Shown here piece by piece: positions 8,667 through 16,461 of a stretch of DNA of 64,000 bases. The stretch lies in assembly GCF_014204795.1 (NCBI RefSeq), contig NZ_JACHMB010000001.1, forward strand, positions 3,658,001 through 3,722,000, in the 5' to 3' direction. Below the pieces are notes generated by a model. That model worked only from the letters and a program-made list of their open reading frames with translations. It made no database searches and was not told the origin of the DNA. The DNA comes from Nonomuraea jabiensis (GTDB lineage Bacteria; Actinomycetota; Actinomycetes; Streptosporangiales; Streptosporangiaceae). Numbering within the stretch: position 1 is the stretch's first letter; each line of letters begins with the position of its first letter. The translations under genes were made by a program, and so were the position numbers.

Positions 8667-10228
8667 GGCCGGTCCATCGCCTCGACGGTCAGCGCCAGGA
8701 ACAGATCGACCCGGTCCTCCGTGCGTCCCACGTCCCTGCCGGTGAGCTCGGCGATCTTGGCCAGCCGGTTGCGCAGGGTGTTGACGTGGATGTGCAACGC
8801 TCCGGCCGTCGCCGCCCATTGCCCGTCATGTTCGAGGAACGTCCGCAGCGTCAGTTCGAGCTCGCCGCTCCGCCGCGCGTCATGGTCCTTCATCGGGCCG
8901 AGGATCTGGCCGGCGAACTCGTTCAAGGTCTCGGCGTCGAGCAGCCCGAGGAGCAGCCGGTGCGTGCCCAGCTCGGCGAAGGCCCGCACGGAGGGACCCG
9001 TGCGGGTGCGCCGCAGCACGCGGCAGGCCTCCCTGGACTGCAGGAGCTGAGGGCGCAGCTCGGCCGCGTGCGCCGCGAGCCCTCCCAGGCCGACGACCGG
9101 GCGCAGCCCGGGGAAGCGCCGCTCGATGCTCCGTGCCAGGCGCCGGCCGAGCAGCGGCAGCTCGTGCTCGGGATGACGCCACGGCAGGACGGCGACGACG
9201 TCCTGCGTGCCGCCGGCCACGACCGCCGGCACTCCCTCGACGGCGAAGAACTCCACGATCACCTCCGCGAGCCCGTGCATCGTCGCGGTCTCGCCGTCCG
9301 AGAAGGCCACGGCGCACACGGCCAGCGGACCGCTCGGATCCACGCCGAACGCGCGGAGCCGGCCAGGAACCTCCGTCGCCCGCCAGCCTCCCGACAGGAC
9401 CATCTCCAGCAGCTCGCTGGCGAAGCGCATCTCGATCGCCTGGACCGCCTGCTGTTTCGCCACCTCCAGGCTGAGGAACCGGGCCGTCTGCTCCAGCGCC
9501 TGCCGCTCGGGGGTCGTGAGCTCGCGCAAGGGACGCAGGCAGATGAGAGCCGCGTCGATGTCGCCGACGGCGCCCACCGGGAACAGCGCCGCGGGCCCCA
9601 GCTCTGCCAGATCCACCTCCAGCGCCGGAGGCTTCTTGGCCAGCGCCGTGGCCACGGCATGCAGCTGGTCGCCGTCCAGCCTCGCGCCGGCCACCGCGAG
9701 GGACCGCGCCATCCTGTCGACCACCGCCAGGGGCAGGTCATGTTCGCGGCGCAGGATGTCGAGCACGCCGGAGGCGCCGGCGCCCCGGGAGATCGCCGTG
9801 GCCAGGGCGTCCCCGCGGCGCACCATGCCGACCAGCGACTGCTTGCGTTCGTCGGCCAGCATGTCGGCCATGGCCTGCGAGACCGCTGTTAACGGCACCG
9901 CGACGGAGATCTCCAGCAGCGGCAGCTCCTCTTCGCGACAGGCCTCGACCAGCGCGGCGGGAGTGTCCGGCATTTCCGCGCGCAGGCCGAACACGATGCC
10001 GCCGGCCTTGGCCTTCTTGACGTTCGTCACGAACTGCGCGGCAGGCACCCGTTCGAGCCACAACCCGTTGGTCAGCACGATCTCTCCTTCGCGTACGTAG
10101 TGCGAAGGGTCGGGCAGCTCGGTGTTGTGCACCCACGCGACGGGCGCGTCCAGCGCGCCCGGCCGGCCCGGCACCAGCACGCGGAGTTCGAGCGAGGTGC
10201 GATCCAGCAGGGATCGGAGCGTGAACAC
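8654..10228 (-). CDS. PucR-family transcriptional regulator
   Basis: The predicted regulator (about 524 residues) has an N-terminal PucR (purine catabolism regulator) domain beginning FTLRSLLDR and containing EIVLTNGLWL, a central GGDEF-like region and a C-terminal helix-turn-helix (GALHIHVNTLRNRLAKIAELTG). PucR-type proteins control purine/allantoin and related nitrogen catabolic genes. It reads toward the DUF1989 / oxidoreductase / deacetylase operon and away from a P450 gene, so either could be a target. The start is uncertain: GTG 10228 leaves a normal N-terminus, while ATG 10273 adds 15 residues with an unfamiliar sequence. Neither has a strong ribosome binding site. Confidence 0.82.
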   Translation of the reverse strand: MFTLRSLLDRTSLELRVLVPGRPGALDAPVAWVHNTELPDPSHYVREGEIVLTNGLWLERVPAAQFVTNVKKAKAGGIVFGLRAEMPDTPAALVEACREEELPLLEISVAVPLTAVSQAMADMLADERKQSLVGMVRRGDALATAISRGAGASGVLDILRREHDLPLAVVDRMARSLAVAGARLDGDQLHAVATALAKKPPALEVDLAELGPAALFPVGAVGDIDAALICLRPLRELTTPERQALEQTARFLSLEVAKQQAVQAIEMRFASELLEMVLSGGWRATEVPGRLRAFGVDPSGPLAVCAVAFSDGETATMHGLAEVIVEFFAVEGVPAVVAGGTQDVVAVLPWRHPEHELPLLGRRLARSIERRFPGLRPVVGLGGLAAHAAELRPQLLQSREACRVLRRTRTGPSVRAFAELGTHRLLLGLLDAETLNEFAGQILGPMKDHDARRSGELELTLRTFLEHDGQWAATAGALHIHVNTLRNRLAKIAELTGRDVGRTEDRVDLFLALTVEAMDRPQPG

Positions 10229-10289
10229 GCTGTCACCATATACAGCCTTATCCACCTCGCCTTGGGCAAACATCCTGGCCGGCAGCGAT

Positions 10290-10307
10290 CTGGCAGCGGT
10301 TTGCCAG
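10290..10307. promoter_or_regulatory. Inverted repeat CTGGCA-N6-TGCCAG, candidate operator
   Basis: The 6-bp arms are perfect inverted complements spaced by 6 bp. They lie between the divergent PucR regulator and P450 genes, about 24 bp upstream of the P450 start. The position suits autoregulation or control of the P450. There is no experimental or consensus support. Confidence 0.4.
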
Positions 10308-10330
10308 GCCGTTCGCTCAGGGTGGGGCGC

Positions 10331-11416
10331 ATGTCTGTCAAGGAACGCATCTTCGCCCCTCCACCCGCGCCCGGCCCGGTCCAGTTCGACGAGCGGTTCG
10401 AGGCGTGGGTGGTCTCCCGGCACGCCGACGTCCGCAGGGTCCTCGGCGACCACGCCGCCTTCTCCTCCGACGAACTGGCCCACGGCGCACATCCGGCACC
10501 TCACCGCGACAATCCCGTGTTACGCAGCCTGCCGTCGCTGGACCCGCCCCGCCATCACGAGCTGCGCCGCCTGGTGGCCAGGGTCTTCACTCCCCGCGCG
10601 GTGTCGGCCCTGGAGCCCTCCATCGCCGAGACCGCCAGGACGCTGCTGGTCGGCGGCGCTGGTGAGGTGGTGGAGGGGTTCGCTTCGCCGCTGACGGTCG
10701 CCACGCTCGCCGGGCTGCTCGGGATCTCGCCGGAACGCAGGGCCGACTTCGTCCGCTGGACGATCACGATCTCCGAGTTCGCCGGTGCCAACGCCGAGGA
10801 TCCCGTACGGCAGGCGCGCTTCCACCAGGACCTGGCCGAACTACGTACCTGCATCCGCGAGGTGGTCGCCAAGCCGGCGGGTGGCCTGATCCCGGCCCTG
10901 GCGGCGGCGCTCGACGAGAGCGAACTGCTCGATCTGGTCACCACGCTCATCGTCATGGGCCACGAGACGACCACCAGGCTGATCTATCACGCCGTCCTGT
11001 GCCTGGAACGCTTCCCCGCGGCGCCGACGCCGGGCCTGGTGGAGGAGGTGCTGCGCTACCTGCCGCCGGTGGGCGGCACGGAACGCTTCACCACCACCCG
11101 GGTGGACGTGGACGGCGTCACGATTCCACGCGGTGCGCGGGTGGTGGCCTCGATCCGCCGGGCCAACCGGGATCCGCTGGTGTTCGCCGCCCCCGACGCG
11201 TTCGACGCCACCCGCGACCCCAACCCGCACCTGTCCTTCGGCACGGGCATCCACGTCTGCCTGGGCCTGCGACTCGCCGCCGGCCAGGCGGCCGTCGCCA
11301 TCCGGGCGCTGCGGGAGGCCGTCCCCGGCCGCTGGCGCGTGCCCGAGGACGGTCTGGAGGCCACGATCTCCCCCGTCGGGGTCGACATCCAGCGGATGCG
11401 CCTGACCGCCCAGTGA
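10331..11416 (+). CDS. Cytochrome P450
   Basis: The haem monooxygenase has 361 residues, shorter than the usual bacterial CYP of about 400. The I-helix oxygen-activation motif is GHETTTR near residue 210, the K-helix ExxR is in EEVLRYL, and the haem loop FGTGIHVCLG places the thiolate ligand at Cys310. The substrate is unknown. ATG 10331 is preceded by GGTGGGG. No ferredoxin or ferredoxin reductase gene is nearby, so redox partners must come from elsewhere. It is transcribed divergently from the PucR regulator. The shortness is mostly in the N-terminal region and may affect substrate recognition. Confidence 0.9.
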   Translation: MSVKERIFAPPPAPGPVQFDERFEAWVVSRHADVRRVLGDHAAFSSDELAHGAHPAPHRDNPVLRSLPSLDPPRHHELRRLVARVFTPRAVSALEPSIAETARTLLVGGAGEVVEGFASPLTVATLAGLLGISPERRADFVRWTITISEFAGANAEDPVRQARFHQDLAELRTCIREVVAKPAGGLIPALAAALDESELLDLVTTLIVMGHETTTRLIYHAVLCLERFPAAPTPGLVEEVLRYLPPVGGTERFTTTRVDVDGVTIPRGARVVASIRRANRDPLVFAAPDAFDATRDPNPHLSFGTGIHVCLGLRLAAGQAAVAIRALREAVPGRWRVPEDGLEATISPVGVDIQRMRLTAQ

Positions 11417-11571
11417 ACCGCGCCGCTCCAGCAGCTGCGTGTCAGTGGCGGTGTCAGGACGGCGACGGCCCGGTATCAGAGCGGTCCGCGACAGTGAATG
11501 CCATGAACGGTTCAGCGATCGCGGCCCCGGAGCTGCGAGCTGGGCCAGATCGAACACCGTATTCAAGGAGA

Positions 11572-12807
11572 ATGATGATGGGACACAGCAACAGCGGCTT
11601 CTCCGAGGCGGGACTGCGCCGGCTGCGTGAGGTGCTGGTGCGGCATGTCGAGTCGGGGGCGATCCCCGGGCTGGTCGCCCTGGTCGGCCGTGGTGATGAG
11701 ACGCACGTCGAGGCGATCGGGACGATGCGTCATGACGGTGGCGCGCCGATGCGCCGGGACACGATCTTCCGGATGGCCTCCACGTCGAAGCCGGTCTCGA
11801 TGGCGGCGGCGATGGTGCTGCTGGACGAGTGCCGGCTGCGGCTGGACGACCCGGTGGAGCCGTGGCTGCCGGAGCTGGCCGACCGGCGGGTGCTGAAGCG
11901 GATCGACAGCCCGTTGGACGACACCGTGCCGGCGCGCCGGCCGATCACCGTACGGGACGTGCTGACCTCCACGTTCGGGCTCGGCATGGACATGACGTCG
12001 CTGGGCACGCCGATCATGAACGCGATCTTCGAGCGGGGGCTCACCCCCGACCTGCCGGTGCCGATGCCCGAACCGGACGAGTGGATGCGCCGCCTGGGCG
12101 AGCTGCCGCTGATGCACCAGCCGGGCGAGCGCTGGCAGTACCACATCAGCAACGATCTGGTCGGCGTGCTGGTGGCCAGGGTGACGGGGCAGCCGTTCGA
12201 GGAGTTCCTGCGGGAGCGCATCTTCGAGCCGCTGGGGATGGCCGACACCGGCTTCCACGTGCCCGAGGACAAGATCGACCGGCTGCCGACCCTGTACGCC
12301 CCCGACCCGCAGAGCGGCGAGTTCCACGTGTGGGACGAGGCCAAGGGCGGGCGGTGGAGCCAGGCTCCGGCGTTCCCGGGCGGCGGTGGCGGGCTGGCCT
12401 CCACCGCCGACGACTACCACGCCTACTTCCGGATGCTGCTCAACGGCGGCATGCACGGCGGCGAGCGGATCCTGTCGCGGCCCGCCGTCGAGCTGATGAC
12501 CACCGACCGCCTCACCCCCGAGCAGAACGCCGCCCGCAACGCCATGGCCCGCGACAACGTCCATGTCTCCTTCGGCCAGGGCCAGCACGGCGGCTGGGGC
12601 TTCGGGATGGCGGTACGCACCTACCGCGGCGACTACGCCTCCGTCGGCCAGTTCGGCTGGGACGGTGGCGCCGGCACCTCGACCTACGCCGACCCCGGCA
12701 AGCAGCTCACCGGAATCCTGCTCACCCAGGTCGGCATGTCCGTCCCGAACTCGGCGCGGCTGATCCACGACTTCTGGACCACCCTCTACCAGGCCATCGA
12801 CGCCTGA
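11572..12807 (+). CDS. Serine hydrolase, beta-lactamase-related (family VIII esterase-like)
   Basis: The cytoplasmic-looking protein of about 411 residues has the beta-lactamase/esterase fold. S-T-S-K in MASTSKPVSMAA is the S-x-x-K nucleophile motif, YHISND is the tyrosine motif and GWDGGAGT occupies the third-motif position, as in EstB-type family VIII esterases. There is no signal peptide. AAGGAG at 11565-11570 precedes three successive ATG codons; ATG 11578 has the best spacing, so the true start may be two codons later. A 135-residue unknown protein follows 40 bp downstream with its own ribosome binding site. The substrate is unknown. Confidence 0.85.
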   Translation: MMMGHSNSGFSEAGLRRLREVLVRHVESGAIPGLVALVGRGDETHVEAIGTMRHDGGAPMRRDTIFRMASTSKPVSMAAAMVLLDECRLRLDDPVEPWLPELADRRVLKRIDSPLDDTVPARRPITVRDVLTSTFGLGMDMTSLGTPIMNAIFERGLTPDLPVPMPEPDEWMRRLGELPLMHQPGERWQYHISNDLVGVLVARVTGQPFEEFLRERIFEPLGMADTGFHVPEDKIDRLPTLYAPDPQSGEFHVWDEAKGGRWSQAPAFPGGGGGLASTADDYHAYFRMLLNGGMHGGERILSRPAVELMTTDRLTPEQNAARNAMARDNVHVSFGQGQHGGWGFGMAVRTYRGDYASVGQFGWDGGAGTSTYADPGKQLTGILLTQVGMSVPNSARLIHDFWTTLYQAIDA

Positions 12808-12847
12808 CCCCGAATCCCGGCAGCACCCCGTAAAGGAGCACACCACC

Positions 12848-13255
12848 ATGTCCCTCACCCTGACCGACCAGGACAAGACCACCCTGCGCACCGCCGCCTA
12901 CGGCGCCGTCTCGCTGCTGGCCGCCGCGGACGCCACCGGCTCGCCCCACAAGGTCGCCACCGAGGGCTCCATCGCCCTGGCCTCCGCGACCGGCCCCATC
13001 GGGCACGTGCTCGCCGCGAAGACCAGGGACATCAAGCTGAACGGCAAGTCCGTGGCCGAACTCGCCGACCACGTGCTGCCGGCCCTGACGGCAACCATGA
13101 GCCTGCTCAACAAGCAGGCCCCGGCCGAGGCGGACGACTTCCGCAACACCGTCAATGTCGCCGTCGAAGCGGCCGCCCGTACCCACCAGGGCCGGCCCAG
13201 CCCCACCCTGGCCGACATGATCCGCAAGATCACCGCAGCCCTCGACGCCGCTTGA
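12848..13255 (+). CDS. Conserved-looking hypothetical protein
   Basis: The 135-residue protein has no domain that I recognise. It is soluble, Ala/Thr-rich and predicted largely helical, without cysteine, signal peptide or membrane segment. It starts at ATG with AAAGGAG about 9 nt upstream and follows the serine hydrolase by 40 bp, so the two are likely one operon. The pattern of alternating helices (LRTAAYGAVSLLAAAD, then VAELADHVLPALTATMSLL) suggests a small helical bundle. A strong terminator follows at 13287-13323. Confidence 0.7.
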   Translation: MSLTLTDQDKTTLRTAAYGAVSLLAAADATGSPHKVATEGSIALASATGPIGHVLAAKTRDIKLNGKSVAELADHVLPALTATMSLLNKQAPAEADDFRNTVNVAVEAAARTHQGRPSPTLADMIRKITAALDAA

Positions 13256-13286
13256 TGCGATGACGAGTGCGGTCGCCAATCGAAAA

Positions 13287-13323
13287 GAGGCCCTTTGCCC
13301 GCGGAAACGCGGGGAAGGGCCTC
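13287..13323. terminator. Hairpin terminator, copy 3 (partial similarity)
   Basis: The outer stem is GAGGCCCTT/AAGGGCCTC, the inner stem CCCGCG/CGCGGG, and the loop is GAAA. It has the same outer GAGGCCC...GGGCCTC and GAAACG loop as the hairpins near 790 and 2490, but a different inner stem. It sits between convergent genes (13255 and 13367) and probably works in both directions. Confidence 0.75.
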
Positions 13324-13366
13324 TCGTCGTGCCCGGCCGTCCATGGTCATCAACTCGCGCCGGCGG

Positions 13367-13726
13367 TCAGACGGGGATGAACAGCGCCTCGAACGGCGGG
13401 TCGCCGACGCCGGTCGTGACGTGCCCCATCCCCGTGGTGTCGGCGGCGAGTACGAGGTCGCCGGGGCCGAAGCGACGCCGGCTGCCGTCGCTGACCGTCA
13501 CCTCGATCGCCCCGCGCAGCATCACCACCCACTGCTCACGGGGGGCCGGATGCGCGGTGCTGTCGAACGCGGCACTGCGCAGGAACTGCACGCCGTTTCT
13601 CGACGCCAGCTCACCGACGGCCATGGCCGGCACCCCATCGGCCACCTGCCGGTGTTCCAATGCGATCTCGCCGTCCTCGAACGCTGATCTGCCGTCCTCC
13701 ATGCGGATGATCCTGGTGAAGCGCAT
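13367..13726 (-). CDS. Cupin-domain protein
   Basis: The 119-residue protein has a small beta-barrel cupin pattern: a first motif with EQWVVMLRGAIEV and a second with GPGDLVLAADTTGMGH. The first-motif histidines are mostly replaced, so metal binding is uncertain. Cupins of this size are often binding or signal-sensing proteins, and the C-terminal PPFEALFIPV is typical of the family. Its ATG overlaps the stop of the upstream NTF2-like gene (TGATG), so the two are translationally coupled and probably work together. Confidence 0.72.
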   Translation of the reverse strand: MRFTRIIRMEDGRSAFEDGEIALEHRQVADGVPAMAVGELASRNGVQFLRSAAFDSTAHPAPREQWVVMLRGAIEVTVSDGSRRRFGPGDLVLAADTTGMGHVTTGVGDPPFEALFIPV

Positions 13727-14157
13727 CAATTCGCTCCGATGAACTGGTGGTCGGTGCGGATCCGGCCATCGCTGTCCAGGGCGAGGATGTCCAGGCCGCC
13801 GCCGACGGCCTGTCCCGTGTGGGTCGACACCATCGACCACCGGATGCTGAGCACATGGGGGAGGAGGGACGCCGCTTCGGCGCACTCGAAGACGTGCTCG
13901 CCCGACGCCACGAACATCTCGTACGCGCGGGTCACCCTGGCGTTCAAGGCGTCGTGACCCCGGACCTCCAGTGGCGGCACCGCGAACGCCAGCCCCGTGG
14001 CGGCCTCACGGATCTCCTGGGGCGGGTCGACCAGCACCTGGACCCCGTCAAGCGCCCACACTTCGCGGATGAGCGCGGCCCGCGCCGCCGGATCGGGTTC
14101 GTTCCACTGGGCGACGTAGCGGTCGGCGCATTGCTTGATATCGAGTGGGTTGCTCAT
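13726..14157 (-). CDS. NTF2-like / SnoaL-like family protein
   Basis: The 143-residue protein has the cone-shaped alpha+beta NTF2-like fold pattern: an N-terminal helix (CADRYVAQWNEPDPAARAALIREV) and a later strand block ending in LDILALDSDGRIRTDHQFIG. Members include polyketide cyclases, isomerases and non-catalytic binding proteins. This one resembles the SnoaL-like group used for small-molecule binding. ATG 14157 is the first good start. A perfect 24-bp palindrome lies 32-55 bp upstream, and the cupin gene overlaps its stop. Confidence 0.75.
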   Translation of the reverse strand: MSNPLDIKQCADRYVAQWNEPDPAARAALIREVWALDGVQVLVDPPQEIREAATGLAFAVPPLEVRGHDALNARVTRAYEMFVASGEHVFECAEAASLLPHVLSIRWSMVSTHTGQAVGGGLDILALDSDGRIRTDHQFIGAN

Positions 14158-14188
14158 GCACAGCAGTGTGCGGATTCGCCTGCGGTCG

Positions 14189-14212
14189 CGCGATTCCCTG
14201 CAGGGAATCGCG
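14189..14212. promoter_or_regulatory. Perfect 24-bp palindrome, candidate operator
   Basis: Half-sites CGCGATTCCCTG and CAGGGAATCGCG are exact inverted complements with no spacer. The site lies 32-55 bp upstream of the NTF2-like gene start, in the expected promoter region. The symmetry and position suggest a dimeric repressor site. No regulator gene is adjacent, so the protein that binds here is not identifiable from the window. Confidence 0.65.
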
Positions 14213-14373
14213 GCGCGCGTCGGCTTCGTGCCGCCCCTGGAGGATGGGCGCCGCCTCAGGTGACCGGGCAGGCGACGACGGCCTGCGCGACGTCCGGGCC
14301 GACCTTCAGGAGATCGGCTACCCGGTTGGGTGACACGGGTACGGTCGGTGCAAAACCCGAATGGCGTCAAGCG

Positions 14374-14411
14374 ACAAATGCCGTGGCAAAATGATTTGCC
14401 ACGGCATTTGT
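14374..14411. terminator. 17-bp perfect-stem terminator hairpin
   Basis: Stem ACAAATGCCGTGGCAAA (14374-14390) pairs exactly with TTTGCCACGGCATTTGT (14395-14411) around the loop ATGA. It lies 150 bp downstream of the minus-strand repeat-protein gene and upstream of the NTF2-like gene, so it most likely ends the repeat-protein transcript. The rest of 14213-14560 shows no gene. Confidence 0.75.
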
Positions 14412-14560
14412 CATCCGCCTTTTCGGGGCGGCCGAGAGCGATTTCGACTCAATCGCCGGTCACAGCGCCAGGGGATGCCCTCGGCCGTGAGGGAGGACGT
14501 CGTCGCCGAGCTCGTCCCCGGGCGGGCCTGCTCACCTTGGTCTGTACCGTGCGCTACGAC

Positions 14561-15355
14561 TTACCAGTCGTGGTGGTGGTCGAACTTCCGGTCGTGCTCG
14601 AACTTCCGGTCGTGCTCGAACTTCTTGTCGTGCTCGTCCTCGTCGTGCTCGAACTTCTTGTCGTGTTCGTTCTCGTCGTGCTCGAACTTCTTGTCGTGCT
14701 CGGACTCTTCGTGCTCGAACTTCTTGTCGCGCTCGTCCCTGTCGCGCTTGAACTTCTTCTCGCGCTCGTCCCTGTCGCGGTCGATCTTCTTCTCGTGCTC
14801 GGACTTCTTGTCATGGTCGAACTTGAGGTGGTCGATCCTGACGTGGTCGAACTTGAAGCGGTCGAACTTCTTGTCCCGGTCGAACTTCTTGTCGTGCTCG
14901 GACTTGTCGCGGTCGAACTTCTTCTCGTGTTCGTTCTCGTCGTGCTCGAACTTCTTGTCGCGCTCGTTCTCGTCGTGCTCGAACTTCTTGTCGTGTTCGT
15001 TCTCGTCGTGCTCGAACTTCTTCTCGTGTTCGTTCTCGTCGTGCTCGAACTTCTTCTCGTGCTCGAACTCGTCGTGGTCGAATTTGTCGTGGCCGAAGTC
15101 GTCGTGGCCGAACTTCTTCTCGTGCTCGGACTTCTCGTGCTCGGACTTCTCCTCACGACCCCACCAGAGGACGTCGCACACGCCCCATTCGCTCGCGCAG
15201 CCCGCGGCCGGCTGAGTCGGGACGTACCCCGCGGTCGCGCTCGCCACTGCCTGGCCGAGCGGAACGAACATGAGGCCGGTGGCGGAAGCGGCCAGAGCCA
15301 GTTTTGCGATACGCCTGGTGCGCGACGTCGGCAACTGCCGAATTTCAGTATTCAC
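14561..15355 (-). CDS. Secreted His/Asp/Glu/Lys-rich tandem-repeat protein
   Basis: The 264-residue protein has a Sec signal peptide (hydrophobic core KLALAASATGLMFVPLG, cleavage near VASA). A short segment with two cysteines (GCASEWGVCD) follows, then about 170 residues of extreme charge built from imperfect 11-residue units of the type KKFEHDENEHD. Variants replace H with R and E with D; the protein ends in HHHDW. I recognise no family. The dense, regularly spaced His and acidic residues suggest binding of divalent metals or a charged extended rod, which is inference. GTG 15355 places the signal peptide at the N-terminus. The upstream region is unusually AT-rich for this genome. Confidence 0.75.
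   Translation of the reverse strand: MNTEIRQLPTSRTRRIAKLALAASATGLMFVPLGQAVASATAGYVPTQPAAGCASEWGVCDVLWWGREEKSEHEKSEHEKKFGHDDFGHDKFDHDEFEHEKKFEHDENEHEKKFEHDENEHDKKFEHDENERDKKFEHDENEHEKKFDRDKSEHDKKFDRDKKFDRFKFDHVRIDHLKFDHDKKSEHEKKIDRDRDEREKKFKRDRDERDKKFEHEESEHDKKFEHDENEHDKKFEHDEDEHDKKFEHDRKFEHDRKFDHHHDW
14580..15130. repeat. 33-bp-based degenerate tandem repeat inside the repeat-protein gene
   Basis: The DNA shows recurrent 33-bp units (11 codons) with a 6-codon sub-period, for example CTTCTTGTCGTGCTCGTTCT on the plus strand. Around fourteen units are present, most regular at 14930-15060, with divergent units near 14820-14880. The pattern suggests expansion by slippage or unequal recombination while keeping the reading frame. 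Confidence 0.8.
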
Positions 15356-15632
15356 GTGCTCTCGTTTCCGTTCATGAATAAATCGACGCGAAATCCGACA
15401 CCCACATCTAGGTAGGCATTCAGACAGAAACGTACATACCCGCAAGGATTGTCTCATTCACCTCAATGAACCCCAATAACCTGTCAAATTCGAAACCTTT
15501 CAACGGGCAATTGTCGAGCAGATATTTTGGCGTTTTTTTGCATGTCGGGAGACATGTCATGACGCTGGTTCCGGCTAATTCGCATTCGCGGATGCGCGGC
15601 AAGGATTACGCGCCCATTTGAGGGCGGTTCGC
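15356..15632. promoter_or_regulatory. AT-rich upstream region of the repeat-protein gene
   Basis: This 277-bp stretch is much lower in GC than its surroundings and has no convincing gene. It contains a short inverted repeat CATGTC-GGGA-GACATG at 15541-15556 and a run of seven T at about 15533. It probably carries the promoter of the minus-strand repeat-protein gene, but I cannot place -35/-10 boxes with confidence. Confidence 0.4.
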
Positions 15633-15908
15633 TCAGGAGCGCGTCCCCAGGCCGACACCATGGGCGCGGTCGCCAGGTCGCAGGCGGGGGAGGCGATCGG
15701 GAAGATCCGGTTGGCCAGCCGCTCGCGCTCCCCCTGCTCGTACGGGGAGCTCAGCGGTTGCAGCGCGGGGTCGGCGTCCTCCAGAGCGGTCGGCGACGTG
15801 TACCAGCACCAGGCGCGCGTGTACGAGGTCGAACGCCTCATCGGGAGGGTCGGAACGGGCGATGCCCCACCCGGGCGCGATGCCGAAGCTGTCGATCCGC
15901 CGGAACAT
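15620..15908 (-). pseudogene. Decayed class I SAM-dependent methyltransferase fragment
   Basis: Reading the minus strand, one frame gives FDLVHARLVLVHVADR, the motif II/III region of actinomycete class I methyltransferases. A second frame continues with LEDADPALQPLSSPYEQGER and LANRIF, which is the expected next segment in that family. At least one frameshift is therefore needed to join them. The N-terminal SAM-binding glycine motif and the C-terminal third are missing. It is a remnant, not a working gene. Confidence 0.6.
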
Positions 15909-15956
15909 CGGGGGATCGAAGATCGCGGACAGCGCCCCAGGGCGTGCCGAACGGCG

Positions 15957-16320
15957 TCAGGGGTTCCCGAGTCGATCCCAGACCAGGCGGCCGCCGACGA
16001 GTTCCGCCGCCGCCGGGGGCTCACCTTCGCCGGCGAACCCGCCCGCCGCCACCTGGCCGAGCACCCGGAGGACTTCACGATGCGGCGCGTGGTGTGGGCG
16101 TCCTGCGGGAGGGCCCGATGCAGGACTTCGCGGTCCGTTCCCTGGCCGCCCTCGAACTCCTGCCCGGGCACAGGCTGCAGCTGGACGCCGCCACCGCGCT
16201 GACCCCGCGGCTGCCCGAGCCCCTGCGGACGGCCGCCGGGGGAACGGCGATCGGGCCGGTCCTCCATGAAGGCGGCTATCTGGCCGGGGCCGTCCACGAG
16301 GTCGTCCCGCCCGACCCCGA
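15957..16320 (+). pseudogene. Frameshifted remnant of an unidentified gene
   Basis: Two adjacent plus-strand frames each look protein-like. One holds DEFRRRRGLTFAGEPARRHL followed by EDFTMRRVVWAS (to about 16105). The next holds MQDFAVRSLAALELLPGHRL followed by QLDAATALTPRLPEPL (from about 16117). They read as one protein broken by a frameshift near 16105. I do not recognise the family, and there is no intact start or ribosome binding site. Confidence 0.35.
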
Positions 16321-16329
16321 CGCGCCGGA

Positions 16330-16452
16330 AGTGTTTCACCCTGCCGAAGTACGTCGTGACGAACACCCTCACCGAGGGGACCTGGAACCCCACCGTCGTC
16401 CTGAAGGGCGACCCGGTCCACGCGGTCACCGAACTCAGGAGGGCATCGGAGA
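16330..16452 (+). pseudogene. C-terminal remnant of a dihydrofolate reductase-family (RibD-C) protein
   Basis: The frame encodes LPKYVVTNTLTEGTWNPTVV followed by LKGDPVHAVTELRR. This matches the central part of the RibD C-terminal / dihydrofolate reductase-like family (compare the general pattern K-Y-V-x-S-x-T-L-x-x-x-x-W-N-x-T-x-x-x-x-D). The N-terminal NADPH-binding strand and the C-terminal part are absent. It directly abuts the phosphotransferase gene. Confidence 0.5.
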
Positions 16453-16461
16453 ATGTGATCC

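Noticed and set aside
14330..15415. Plus-strand open frame with long Leu/Val repeats opposite the His-rich repeat gene
   Set aside because: Its hydrophobic repeat is the mirror of the 33-bp units. The minus-strand product has a signal peptide, plausible start and terminator, while this one has none.
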